A DNA stretch of 64,000 bases from NCBI RefSeq assembly GCF_947507565.1, contig NC_089181.1, positions 1,110,536 through 1,174,535 on the forward strand, in the 5' to 3' direction. Both the position numbers and the translations under genes were made by a program. A model generated the notes under the pieces. The model was not told the origin of the DNA, did not search any database, and saw nothing but the letters and a program-made list of their open reading frames with translations. Origin of the DNA: Oscarella lobularis (lineage: Eukaryota > Porifera > Homoscleromorpha > Homosclerophorida > Oscarellidae). Shown here piece by piece: positions 41,505 to 51,642 of the stretch (positions are counted from its first letter, which is position 1; the number at the start of each line of letters is the position of its first letter).

Positions 41505-44500
41505 CCCGGATGCGGCATGGCTTCTAATCTTCCTGGAAATTCGCGTACAATCGGGCCAGCAACGTGCCCAATCAACGGTTGTACGTTTGCAGCTGAGTTT
41601 TCGATTGTTCTGCAGCATATTCGTCGCTCACATTCGCCTCTCGATGTTCCGTCGAATTTTGTCGTCTCAAACGGGCTTTCACAATGCCCTACGTGCAAGA
41701 ACTACTTCAAGAAGATACAATCCCATGTTGCGAGGTGCTCAAAGCCGAGAAATGCCTCTGCGCTAGAGGCTGAGGGCTTGAATGTGGTTTCCGGCACGGT
41801 TCCCTCAGAAGGAGCCCCATCACAATCACAGTACACATTGCGGGGCTCAAATCACCGCTCGAATGGCACATTGCCGCCTTCAACCTGTGCGTCGATAGAG
41901 GTCCCTACTCAATCGTCTGCTCAATCGTCTAATGGCACGTCATTGCCGCCATCAAGTTGTGCTTCGACTGTGGTTCCATCTCAGTTGTCTGCACCACCGC
42001 CGATAGTCGCAAGCTACGAAGAAGGTTTTCAATTTCTTGCCCAGTTGGACTTCGCCGAACTTGCTTCAACCTTTTCACCGACGACCGAGCACGTCCCTTT
42101 GTACCTGCATCCTCTTTTTGGTGACTGTTGCCGCCTGGTTTTTGACGAAATAACATCAAACCCGGGGAACATCGATGCGTGGAAGCTTTTCTACCTGTTG
42201 CCGAGGCTAATTCTTCAACCGGTTGGGCGGAAATCGTCAACCGAATCTGATGAAGCGACCGATCGCAAAACGAGAATGTCTCTTTCTTGAACGAAAATGG
42301 GGGACGCTTTACTTGTCATCACAATCCGCGATTCCGGAGAATGCCTCGTCTCGGAGTACCGACGACGAACAGGAAACGGATGAAGTGCTTCTCTCATCCT
42401 CGCTGGCTCGGAGCATAGAAAAGAAAGTTCGTCACGGCGAAATTTCACGCGCCGGTCATCTTCTGACCAGTTCTGGTTTAGCGGCTCCCAACGAAGAAAC
42501 GTTTCGCAAGTTACAATCAAAACATCCGTCCGCGGAGCCTCCAGACATTAACAACGTTTCGACTGCTCCCGTGCAAGCGTCACTACAGACAATTCGACAA
42601 GTCTTGCGTGAAAGTGCCCGCGGTTCCGGACCAGGGTGCGACGGTTGGCGCTTCGAACACTTCAAGCTCCTTCTCGAAGATCTTGAATTGTTGTCGGCAT
42701 TTACAGAAGTGTGCAACGTCGCTTTGCGGGGCGATATTCCACCGACGGCAGCAACTGCGTTTGCCGGAGCTCGTCTTATTGCACTGCAGAAAGGCAACAA
42801 CGATGTACGACCGATAGCGGTTGGAAATGTCTTCCGCCGGATTGTTGCAAAAGCAGCTTGCAACGTGCTTCGTTCCGCTTTTGAGGATTTTTCTCTCCGT
42901 TTCAGTTTGGCGTTGCAACCCCGGGAGAATCGGAGCAGCTTGTGCACCTTCTCCAAACTGTGGCAAGCCAGAAGCCAGATTGGGTTGTCATGAAAACCGA
43001 CGCAAAGAACGCCTTTAATTCTGTGTCCCGACAGCGCTCTCTCGACTTAGTTGGCGAATTGTTTCCGTCATTGTACCCGTTCGTGGCACTCTGCTACGCT
43101 TCGCCGCCACTGTTAGTGACAACGATCAACAGAGAAAATGGCGAAATGAGTTACCACTGCATCGAGTCGCAGGAAGGGGTGCAGCAGGGGGATCCGTTAG
43201 GTCCTTTTCTGTTTTCACTCACCTTGCAGTCTTGTCTTGTGAACGCTCATGCCGGAATGAGATCGGGATTGGTTGCTAGTTACCTTGATGACGCTGTGAT
43301 CTCGGGCCCGGTTCAGGATGTTACAACGGCGTTTGACACTCTAACGGATCAAATGGAAGGCATTGGGCTAGTCATGAGGCGGGATAAGTGCGAGGCCTTT
43401 TCTGCTGACCCAACGTTAACGTGGCCGGTGTCAAATGTCTCCTTTTCGTCATCTGGCATTGTCATTCTCGGTTGTCCTGTTGGCATTGACAGTTTTGTCA
43501 AGTCAACGTGCCAGGAGATTGTCGCAAAGGAGAAGGAATTTCTCACTCGTCTGAAGCAGCTCAAGAATATGCAATCAGCGTCGCTGCTACTCCGCTACTG
43601 CGGCACCGGCAGAATTTCTCACCTTCTGCGTTCAATAGCGCCGTCGCTTCTACACTCTGCTGCTCGTTTTCACGACGAAAACATCTCTGCTTGCCTTCAG
43701 TCCTTGATTGGATGCGAATTAAGAGAAACTCAAGTTCTGCAGGCTCAGCTCCGTCTATCGCAGGGAGGCCTTGGTCTTTCATCGGCACAGGTGACTTCTC
43801 ATTGTGCTTATCTCGCTTCTTGGGCGTCAACGTTTGATCAGCTGCCGTCCCGTCTACTACAATTTCGTTCGGACTCGCTTGGGCTGAGCTTCGAGCCCAC
43901 TCCGGCATTCATGAGCGGTGAGGTCAATTCTGTGCACGAATTCCTTTGCAACAATTGTCCGGAAGTTGCGAAGTTGTATCCGACATGGGAATCAGTTCTA
44001 CTAAAACCAGCCAAGTTGCAGAAAAAGCTATCTCACTTGCTGTCAAGGGAAGATTACGGCAACTTGATGGCAGCAGTTGACCAGAGATCGAAAGCACGCA
44101 TCCTCAGCGCTAGCAGTTCGGAAGCTGGCGTTTGGCTCGACACCATACCAGCTGAGAGGCAACTGTCATTCACAAATGCGGAGTTCCAGACTGCCGTGGC
44201 CCTGCGACTGGGTGTGCCTATTCCTCTGCTCCGTGAAGTTCGCCAGTGCACTTGTGGTGCACAGCCGGATGCGGAAGGATACCACTTGATAACGTGCCGG
44301 CAGGGCGGGGGGGCAACCCGTCGCCACGACGCAATCACATATGCTTGGGTGTCAATGCTCCGTTCGGTGGGATATCGCTGCGCGGTTTAGCCGGTGGAGC
44401 AGTTTGAAGATAAGACGCGCCCTGACATCAGCGTTTACAATTTTCGTGACGGAAAAAAGTTGTTGCTGGATGTCTCTGTCGCTCATCCTCTTCGCTCGTC

Positions 44501-44977
44501 CTACGTGGCCCAGTCAGCAACCACAGCTGGAAGCAGTGCAGCAAAGCGCGACACGGAAAAGAGGCAGAAGTACGGCCTCATTGCAGAGAATCTTGGCTAC
44601 TTGTTCGAGCCACTTGCGTTTGAAGTTTACGGCCGCTGGAGTCCAACCGCTGTCGAGCTTTTCCGTTCCTGTGCTCGTCGACCTTCGCAGGACTTTTTAG
44701 CCGACCGTCTAGCTTTCCTCAACTATTGGCGCCGAAGATTTTCTGTCTGCCTCCAGCGACAGAATTCGCGAATCGTGCTAGCAAAGCTTATGGCCATCGT
44801 GCCCAGTGCTAACCATCGCCCAACTCTGGGGCCTCAGGACACAGACATTCGCTATTTCTCATCGTAACCGACTCTCTCTTGTCCCCTTCCCTTTGTGTGT
44901 TTGTGCGTGTGTGTGTTTTGCTCCCCTTCCCAACTTTTCCTTATCTACTGTGTTTTTAAGGATCTATCCAAATATAA
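41505..44977 (+). mobile_element. REL-endonuclease non-LTR retrotransposon 2, flanked by (TG)n
   Basis: Starts CCCGGATGCGGCATGGC immediately after the GT tract; element 3 begins with exactly the same bases after its own tract, which fixes the 5' end. It ends CCAAATATAA directly before the 44978-45025 TG tract. The 3' UTR carries a further TG-rich stretch (44893-44918). At 3,473 bp it looks full length. Confidence 0.88.
41517..44867 (+). pseudogene. Zinc finger-RT-REL protein (element 2), two frameshifts and one stop
   Basis: ATG at 41517 in a GGCATGG context, only 12 nt from the element's 5' end. N-terminus: CPINGCTF ... HIRRSH (C2H2) and CPTCKNYF ... HVARC (CCHC). RT: GPGCDGWRFEHFK, DVRPIAVGNVFRRI, MKTDAKNAFNSVSR, GVQQGDPLGPFLFSL and YLDDAVISG. 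C-terminal C-C-H-C (CTCGAQPDAEGYHLITC), TRRHDA, then RPDISVYNFRDGKKLLLDVS (nuclease RPD...D). Compared with element 3, two nucleotides are missing near 42284 and one T near 42892. An in-frame TAG lies at about 44388. Otherwise the coding sequence is preserved. Confidence 0.87.
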
Positions 44978-44991
44978 TGTGTGTGTGTGTG

Positions 44992-45025
<34 letters not shown>
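44978..45025. repeat. (TG)n microsatellite between tandem elements 2 and 3
   Basis: About 24 TG units with one CG interruption; head-to-tail junction of two copies of the same retroelement family. Confidence 0.92.
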
Positions 45026-46985
45026 CCCGGATGCGGCATGGCTTCTAATCTTCCTGGAAATTCGCGCACAATGGGGCCAGCAACGTGCCCAATCGACTGT
45101 TGTACGTTTGCGGCTGAGTTTTCAATTGTTCTGCAGCATATTCGTCGCTCACATTCGCCTCTCGATGTTCCGTCGAATTTTGTCGTCTCAAACGGGCTTT
45201 CACAATGTCCTACGTGCAAGAACTACTTCAAAAAGATACAATCCCATGTTGCGAGGTGCTCAAAGCAGCTGAGAAATGCCCCTGCGCTAGAGGCGGGCGG
45301 CTTGAATGCGGTTTCCGGCACGGTTCCCTCAGATGGGGCTCCATCACAATCACAGTGCACAGTGCGGGGCTCAAATCACCACTCGAATAGCACATTGCCG
45401 CCTTCAACTTGTGCGTCGATAGAGGTCCCTGCTCAATCGTCTGCTCAATTGTCGAATGGCACGTCATTGCCTTGCCGCCCTCAAGTAGTGCTTCGACTGG
45501 GGTTCCATCTCAGTCGTCTGCACCACCGCCGATAGTCGCAAGCTGCGAAGAAGGTTTCAATTTCTCGCCCAGTTGGACTTCGCCGATCTTGCTTCAACCT
45601 TTTCACCGACGACCGAGCACGTCCCTTTGTACTTGCATCCTCTTTTTGGTGACTATTGTCGCTTGGTTTTTGGCGAAATAACATCAAACCCGGGGAACAT
45701 CGATGCGTGGAAGCTTTTTTACGTAATGCCGAGGCTCATTGTTCAACCGGTTGGGCGGAAATCGTCAACCGAATCTGATGAAGCGACCGATCGCAAAACG
45801 AGAATTTCTCTCTTTCTTGAACGAAAATGGGGGACGCTTTACTTGTCATCACAATCCGCGATTCCGGAGAATGCCTCATCCCGGAGCACCGACGACGAAC
45901 AGGAAACGGATGAAGTGCTTCTCTCATCCTCGCTGGCTCGGAGCATAGAAAAGAAAGTTCGTCACGGCGAAATTTCACGCGCCGGTCATCTTTTGACCAG
46001 TTCCGGTTTAGCGGCTTCCAATGAAGAAACGTTTCGCAAGTTACAATCAAAAATCCGTCCGCGAAGCCCCCAGACATCAACAACGTTTCGACTGCTCCCG
46101 TGCAAGCGTCACTACAGACAATTCGACAAGTCTTGCGTGAAAGTGCCCGCGGTTCCGGACCAGGGTGCGACGGTTGGCGCTTCGAACACTTCAAGCTCCT
46201 TCTCGAAGATCTCGAATTGTTGTCGGCATTTACAGAAGTGTGCAACGTCGCTTTGCGGGGCGATATTCCACCAGCGGCAGCAACTGCGTTTGCCGGAGCT
46301 CGTCTTATTGCACTGCAGAAAGGCAACAATGACGTACGACCGATAGCGGTTGGAAATGTCTTCCGCCGGATTGTTGCAAAATCGGCTTGCAACGTGCTTC
46401 GTTCTGCTTTTGAGGATTTTTTCTCTCCGTTCCAGTTTGGCGTTGCAACCCAGGGAGGATCGGAGCACCTTGTGCACCTTCTCCAAATTGTGGCGAGCCA
46501 GAAGCCAGAATGGGTTGTCATGAAAACCGACGCGAGGAACGCCTTTAATTCGGTGTCCCGACAGCGCTTTCTTGACTTAGTGTGCGGATTGTTTCCCTCA
46601 TTGTATCCGTTTGTGGCACTCTGCTACGCTTCACCGCCACTATTAGTGACAACGATCAACAGAGAAGATGGCGAGAGAAGCTATCACTGCATCGAGTCGC
46701 AAGAGGGGGTGCAGCAGGGGGATCCGTTAGGTCCTTTTCTGTTTTCACTCACCTTGCAGTCTTGTCTCGTGGACGCTCACGCCGAAATGGGATCAGGATT
46801 TGTTGCCAGTTACCTTGATGATGCTGTGATCGCGGGTCCGGTTCAGGATGTTACAACGGCGTTTGACACTCTAACGGATCAAATGGAAGGCATCGGACTA
46901 GTCATGAGGCCGGATAAGTGCAAGGCCTTTTCTGCTGATCCAACGTTGTCGTGGCCTATGTCAAAGATCCCTTTTTCGTCATCTT
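45026..46985 (+). mobile_element. REL-endonuclease non-LTR retrotransposon 3, 3'-truncated
   Basis: Same 5' terminus as element 2 and highly similar throughout. It stops at about 46985 inside the RT thumb region (after PTLSWPMSKI), where unrelated sequence begins. Because non-LTR elements normally truncate at the 5' end, loss of the 3' end here implies a later deletion or rearrangement. Confidence 0.85.
45038..46985 (+). pseudogene. Zinc finger-RT protein (element 3), truncated
   Basis: ATG at 45038. Same N-terminal fingers as element 2 (CPIDCCTF ... HIRRSH, CPTCKNYF). Frame changes fall in the Ser/Pro-rich linker (about 45475-45575) and near 46050. RT blocks CDGWRFEHFK, VRPIAVGNVFRRI, MKTDARNAFNSVSR, GVQQGDPLGPFLFSL and YLDDAVIAG are present. 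The C-terminal nuclease is missing. Confidence 0.83.
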
Positions 46986-47039
46986 CGAGAAAGAAAAAGT
47001 TCTTCGAGAAGACCAATCGAGATCGTGGGAATACGGTTT

Positions 47040-47430
47040 TTGATGATTTTTTTTAATTAATTGACTTTACACATGCTAGTCTTCTTCATTCGCGGGATAA
47101 TCACCAACTTAAGCTTTCCTTACGCACACTTTCCAACAAACAAAATAACAGCGAAATTTCTCTTTAACGTTGTATGGGAGACTATCAGACATATCGAATG
47201 CACTGGCCTGAGAGTGCTTTCGATTACCTGCGATGGTGCAGCAGCAAATAGAAAATTTTTCCGAATGCACCAGTTAGCGGGAGCGAAGAACCTGTGAACA
47301 GCGCTATAAACGTCTACAGTGAAACTGGACGATTAGTCTACTTTATCTGTGACGTACATCTGTTGAAAGTAACGCGAAATTGCTTCAGCCATTCTTTCCC
47401 GGGTAAACACTCACGGCAGATGCAAGATAC
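47040..47430 (+). pseudogene. THAP9-like P-element transposase fragment (middle)
   Basis: Contains IRGIITNLSFPYAHF, LSITCDGAAANRKFFRMH (catalytic Asp region) and, after a frame change, VYSETGRLVYFICDVHLLKVTRNCF, all typical of P-element/THAP9 transposases. It starts right after the truncated retroelement 3 and stops at about 47430, where Gypsy gag-like sequence begins. Confidence 0.72.
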
Positions 47431-48255
47431 CAAAAGATAATTCATGGCGAATCGACAGGGGGAATCGACGACGACAAGCGCAAGCTCCCGCGAACGCCCC
47501 TCCGCCGCCACGACGACTGCCCGTTGAAATTGACCGATTTTGGAGCGAAGAAAGCGAGGAGCACGATAAATGGCTCTATAAATTCGAACCTCTTGCCGAA
47601 CTCGAAGGCTGGGACGACGCACGGCGACTTCAGTACGCGAAAATACACCTCCGAGGTTGAGCTCAAGACGAATATCGCGCTTTCGCAACCGTCGAGGAAG
47701 CAGCGAGGAGGAATGGCACCTGGGACTCGTTCCAGGAATTCATCCAAACGACTTTCGGCGCCCGCAATCCTGTCACGTACTGGACGCAGAATCTCATGGG
47801 ACTACGACAGGGGAAGGACGCGCTCGCTTCGTACACGTCGAAGTTTCGACAAGCGCTGATGTATGTATCTACGTCACACCCAGCCACAAGGCCTCCCCGA
47901 AGAGACTATCGTTATGCGATATAAACAGGGGCTGCGATCGGAATTTGAAGAGGACTTCGAGCGCGACGAACCAAATACGTTCGTCGAAGCTGTTCGCGTT
48001 GCTGAGCGCGCGGAACGGATTTGGAAACGGAAGTCCCACACGACGAAGCCTGGGGGCGAATGTCCCGCGACGTGGCTCGATGATAAACGCGCTACTGACG
48101 AACTAAACGATAAAGATACGCCGCCGACGGTGCGTGCAATTCGGCGCCTCGAAGTAACACATTCCACACGTTCCACTGCGCGTGAGCGTGAAGAGGAGCG
48201 CCCCACCGAGAAAGCGGGCTACAGGAAATGTGAGGAAGTTTTCGAAACGGGATAG
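47431..48255 (+). pseudogene. Gypsy-type gag fragment (element 3 of the window)
   Basis: Two overlapping frames encode a capsid-like region: IDRFWSEESEEHDKWLYKF, WDSFQEFIQTTFGARNPVTYW, LRQGKDALASYTSKFRQAL, then LPEETIVMRYKQGLRSEFEEDFE and FVEAVRVAERAERIWK. This is the Retrotrans_gag pattern and is more distant from Gypsy 1 and 2 than they are from each other. The expected zinc knuckle degenerates to GYRKCEEVFETG before a stop. No pol follows. Confidence 0.72.
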
Positions 48256-49199
48256 TTCCTCAAGGAAAGCACCTAGAGCAAAACCCTACGCTGAATTTTT
48301 AGAGTATTGAGTGTAGAATAAGACTGTGCTTGTCTGAAAGCGGTAAGTGCTATGGTTCCTCGCGAAAACAGGCCCAAACTGAAGGTGCTATTCAGTACTT
48401 ATCGGTCTCTAAACTGGAAACGAAAGCGAATTTAGACAAATGCTACGATGAAGTTTTAGATTATGCACTATAGAACAAAAACTCTTTGGGAAGTCCTCTT
48501 AGAAACGCGGGTTTGGATATAAAAAACGCGTGTTTCCGAAAAGATTGCTGTTCAAAGAATGTCGCGACCTAGCGCCTTCCTACTTAGTGATATTTCTTAG
48601 ATAAGCCGCTGTATTGCAGATAGGTACATTAGGTACATTAGGAAACGGTTTCTAAAATTGTAGACGGGTACGTTTTACCAAATTTGAATTACGCGCTTTT
48701 AAACGCGCGCTAGCGGATTGGAAACTTATGCTGAGAAGCACTGTACCAACAAGCAGTTCTAAATTACGTGATTAGCGCACGTTATTGAAGCACTCGTGGA
48801 TCTCGCATTGATCATCTCGAAGAGAAAGCGCCTAACGTAGGACGAGAAATATCAAAATTCTGCTTGTACTCGACTCCGGAGCAAAGCGTTCTTGGAGAAA
48901 ACGTATGGAATATCTCACGGAACGCTAAGTGGATTAATTAATCAATTCTTGCTTGGTACAGCCATCGTGATGCAAAAACAGTCCGATGAGATAACGTGCA
49001 TTCAAAAGAATGGTCGCAGCTAAAAGAAGTCTAATGTCAATTTTCTGCTTTCTCTTTCAAATGTAGCAGTTACAGCTAACACTTTCATCAAAACACTGTG
49101 CAACTCCCCAAAAAGAGCTTTAAACCCGAATAAAAAAATATGCAGCGGCTTGGTAATCCGAAGAACTGAAACGTCGTCTAACGATTTTCGACAAAATGC
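48256..49199. other. No gene seen
   Basis: About 950 bp without a recognisable protein, RNA gene or repeat structure. Confidence 0.5.
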
Positions 49200-50260
49200 T
49201 TTTATTGCTTTCTACTCATCGGCAATTATTTCAAATGTTTCTTCCACAATTTGAGGACAGACTAAGGGATTGTCTTTGACCGCCTTAGCCATTTCCCTGC
49301 CGTCGTAATATCGAGAAAGTGACTGTCCTATTTGAAACAGATGAGGTGGAAAAGTTCTCTGCAGAGTGCTTCCATCATTGTATTTTACAGTGACCTAATT
49401 ATAAATCACTTTCGTTAAAAGATCTATTTCTGTGCTCTCTTTGTACCTCAAGACTGTCGATTGCCGCAATGGCAGCGGGAAAAGCTATTAACTCTGTACG
49501 TATGGATTCAACTATTTCTGTGCTCTCTTTGTACCTCAAGACTGTCGATTGCCACAGTATTAGCGGGAAAAGCCATTGACTCTGCACGTTTGGATTCAAC
49601 TAATTCTGGGCATGAATTATCAGCAAAGACGGGGTCAGTGCGAGGAGAATAGGTCAACAGCTTACAGGGCTATGAAAAGTCGAACAGGCAAAATTGAATT
49701 TCCTGTCGATGTGTCAATATTTTGCTTTCTGCGTCTGATCTCCGACGTATTAGCTCTCGCTGATGTCGGAGTGGCTGCAAGCCGCTTCTTCGTAGCTCAG
49801 TTGGCATTCTCGTGTGCACGACGGATTTCTCTCGCAAGCTCTTCGGCAACGGTGACTTTATGGATAATTGTCTTGCAGGAGTGGCAGATAGACTTGCCTG
49901 GAACAATGGGAATTTTGACAGATACCCACTTCAGCGAATCCGCACGCGTTTTATAGTCGATTTCAGAGGTAGAGATCAAATTCGGCAAAAAGATGCTTCT
50001 GCAGAGCCCCGAGCCACTTCTCCATGGGCGATTAACTTTAGAATTTTCTCCTTTCCAGATATTCCGGAGTTGGCGGATAAGATTCGTCTCTTGCAAGCAT
50101 CGCTCAGAATGTGTGACGAATCTTTGTATGTAATAGCTTAGGACATATCAAAAGACTGGCAGTCTTGACAACGTTGAAGGTCTTATCTCGCGATTGACAG
50201 ACAACGCAGCACAAACAGCACCTTCTCTCTTTAGCAGGCGAAGCCATATTCGCACGTCTT
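49200..50260 (-). CDS. Unrecognised multi-exon gene with Cys-rich N-terminus
   Basis: A possible minus-strand gene. The start MASPAKERRCCLCCVVCQSRD (50238-50177) gives a Cys-rich zinc-binding look. A middle exon (about 50040-49797) ends with KSICHSCKTIIHKVTVAEELAREI. Two tandem 83-bp units (49433-49600) encode DSLEVQREHRN-type helices. The last exon (49395-49217) encodes YNDGSTLQRTFPPHLF to FEIIADE and a stop, followed by AATAAA at about 49201. The layout recalls ZAD-like Cys fingers at gene starts, but I do not recognise the family. Frames do not all join cleanly, so it may be a pseudogene. Confidence 0.35.
49427..49595. repeat. Two tandem 83-bp units
   Basis: TTCTGTGCTCTCTTTGTACC and the following sequence recur 83 bp apart with a few substitutions. 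Because 83 is not a multiple of 3, only one copy can be in a given frame. Confidence 0.8.
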
Positions 50261-50556
50261 CACACAGCGGCTGACGCACAACAAACGAAAGCTCTAAAAG
50301 ACGTCGATCCGCAAGGTATTTACCGTAGAGCGCTATTGCGCCGAGAGAAACGCGTAATGAATGTCAAAAGGAAATTCATGGCTTCCTCCATCCTGCAAGT
50401 TTCTGATATACCGTATAGCGCAAAATATTCGCGGGAGAAAACTTTCGCGAATTTGCCGGGAAATGAATTTCGCGAAGAAAACTTTCGCGATTGTCCGGGC
50501 CCCAATTATGACGTGAAAATCTATTCAGCGCATGCGCACGTAGCTCGTGATTTGGT

Positions 50557-51534
50557 ATGGACGCGGACGTATTCACTGTAGACACTGTCGTTCGTGGATA
50601 TCACGTTTATCGGGCGATTTGGGATGGTGCAATCGGCGAAGTTCTGCCTTGTCAACGTCAACAGGGTAATGTGCACGACCCTTACGCTGTCGCTGTTGTC
50701 AGTAACGGGCCTACCGTCGTTGGCCATGTACCGCGTGCTATATCTTATGTTTGCCACTTATTTCTTGGAAGAAACGGCAGGATTATGTGCCAAGTCACTG
50801 GCACAAGGCAGTACTCTCGTGACCTCCCTCAAGGAGGGCTCGAGGTACCCTGCAAACTGATTTTCTATGGAGAATCTCTGTTGCTCATCAAAGTGCGAAA
50901 ACTTCTCAAAGAAGCTACAGAATCTGGCCTTCTCACCATTTCAGCAGCGGGAACTGATTCCCGTTTACCAAAGGACTCGAACGAACAGCCTACAGCACGT
51001 GCGAGGAATTCAGACGTCTGGGTGAAATTCAAGGGAATGTTTCTTCTGCAGACAGACAAAGATGACCTGCTGGAAGGACGATGGTTGAGCGACAAACATG
51101 TCAACTATGCGCAGTCTCTCCTTAGAAGCCAATTTTCCCATATTGACGGATGGAGGGAAACGCTTTTGCTACACAAGGTGCAAAGAAAGATCCAGAAGGG
51201 TTTGCAGATCGTCTTCACTCGGGGAAATCATTGGATTCTTGCTTCCACCCTTAGCGGTTGTGGTATTGAAGTTTTTGATTCGTTGTACACGACCATTGAC
51301 AAGGAAACAGAGAAGGTAATTTTTGAAGCGTTTGAAACCGAAGACAAACCGAAGCTAACAATGTCCAAAATGAGCCAACAAAAGGGATCTAATGACTGTG
51401 GTGTGTTCGCCATTGCTGCCGCAACAGCTCTTGCTTTTGGATTGGTACCGATTCCATTACAACAAAGCCTCATGCGAGAACATCTTCTGAAGTGTTTTGA
51501 AGATAATGCTATGACCCCATTTCCAACATTTTAA
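50557..51534 (+). CDS. HIRAN-Ulp1 (C48-like) protease fusion
   Basis: Single open frame of 325 residues. Residues about 10-105 form a HIRAN domain (VRGYHVYRAIWDGAIGEVLP, GNVHDPYAVAVV, VVGHVPRAI, DLPQGGLEVPCKL). Residues about 155-310 form an Ulp1/SENP-like cysteine protease fold with His225 (GNHWIL), Asp241 (EVFDSLY), Gln274/275 and Cys281 (GSNDCGVFAIA), the standard H-D-Q-C set. By family knowledge C48 enzymes cleave SUMO or ubiquitin-like modifiers, and HIRAN binds DNA ends. Whether this copy does either is inference. It is convergent with the transposase, ending 109 bp from it, inside the same inverted repeats. Confidence 0.85.
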   Translation: MDADVFTVDTVVRGYHVYRAIWDGAIGEVLPCQRQQGNVHDPYAVAVVSNGPTVVGHVPRAISYVCHLFLGRNGRIMCQVTGTRQYSRDLPQGGLEVPCKLIFYGESLLLIKVRKLLKEATESGLLTISAAGTDSRLPKDSNEQPTARARNSDVWVKFKGMFLLQTDKDDLLEGRWLSDKHVNYAQSLLRSQFSHIDGWRETLLLHKVQRKIQKGLQIVFTRGNHWILASTLSGCGIEVFDSLYTTIDKETEKVIFEAFETEDKPKLTMSKMSQQKGSNDCGVFAIAAATALAFGLVPIPLQQSLMREHLLKCFEDNAMTPFPTF

Positions 51535-51642
51535 TGAAACAGACATGAATTTCTTAACTGATGCTATCACGGACTGCAAAATGAAGACGCTTCATTCATA
51601 CTAATAATTTTAAATTACGTACTTTCGACAGTATCAGCTTGA

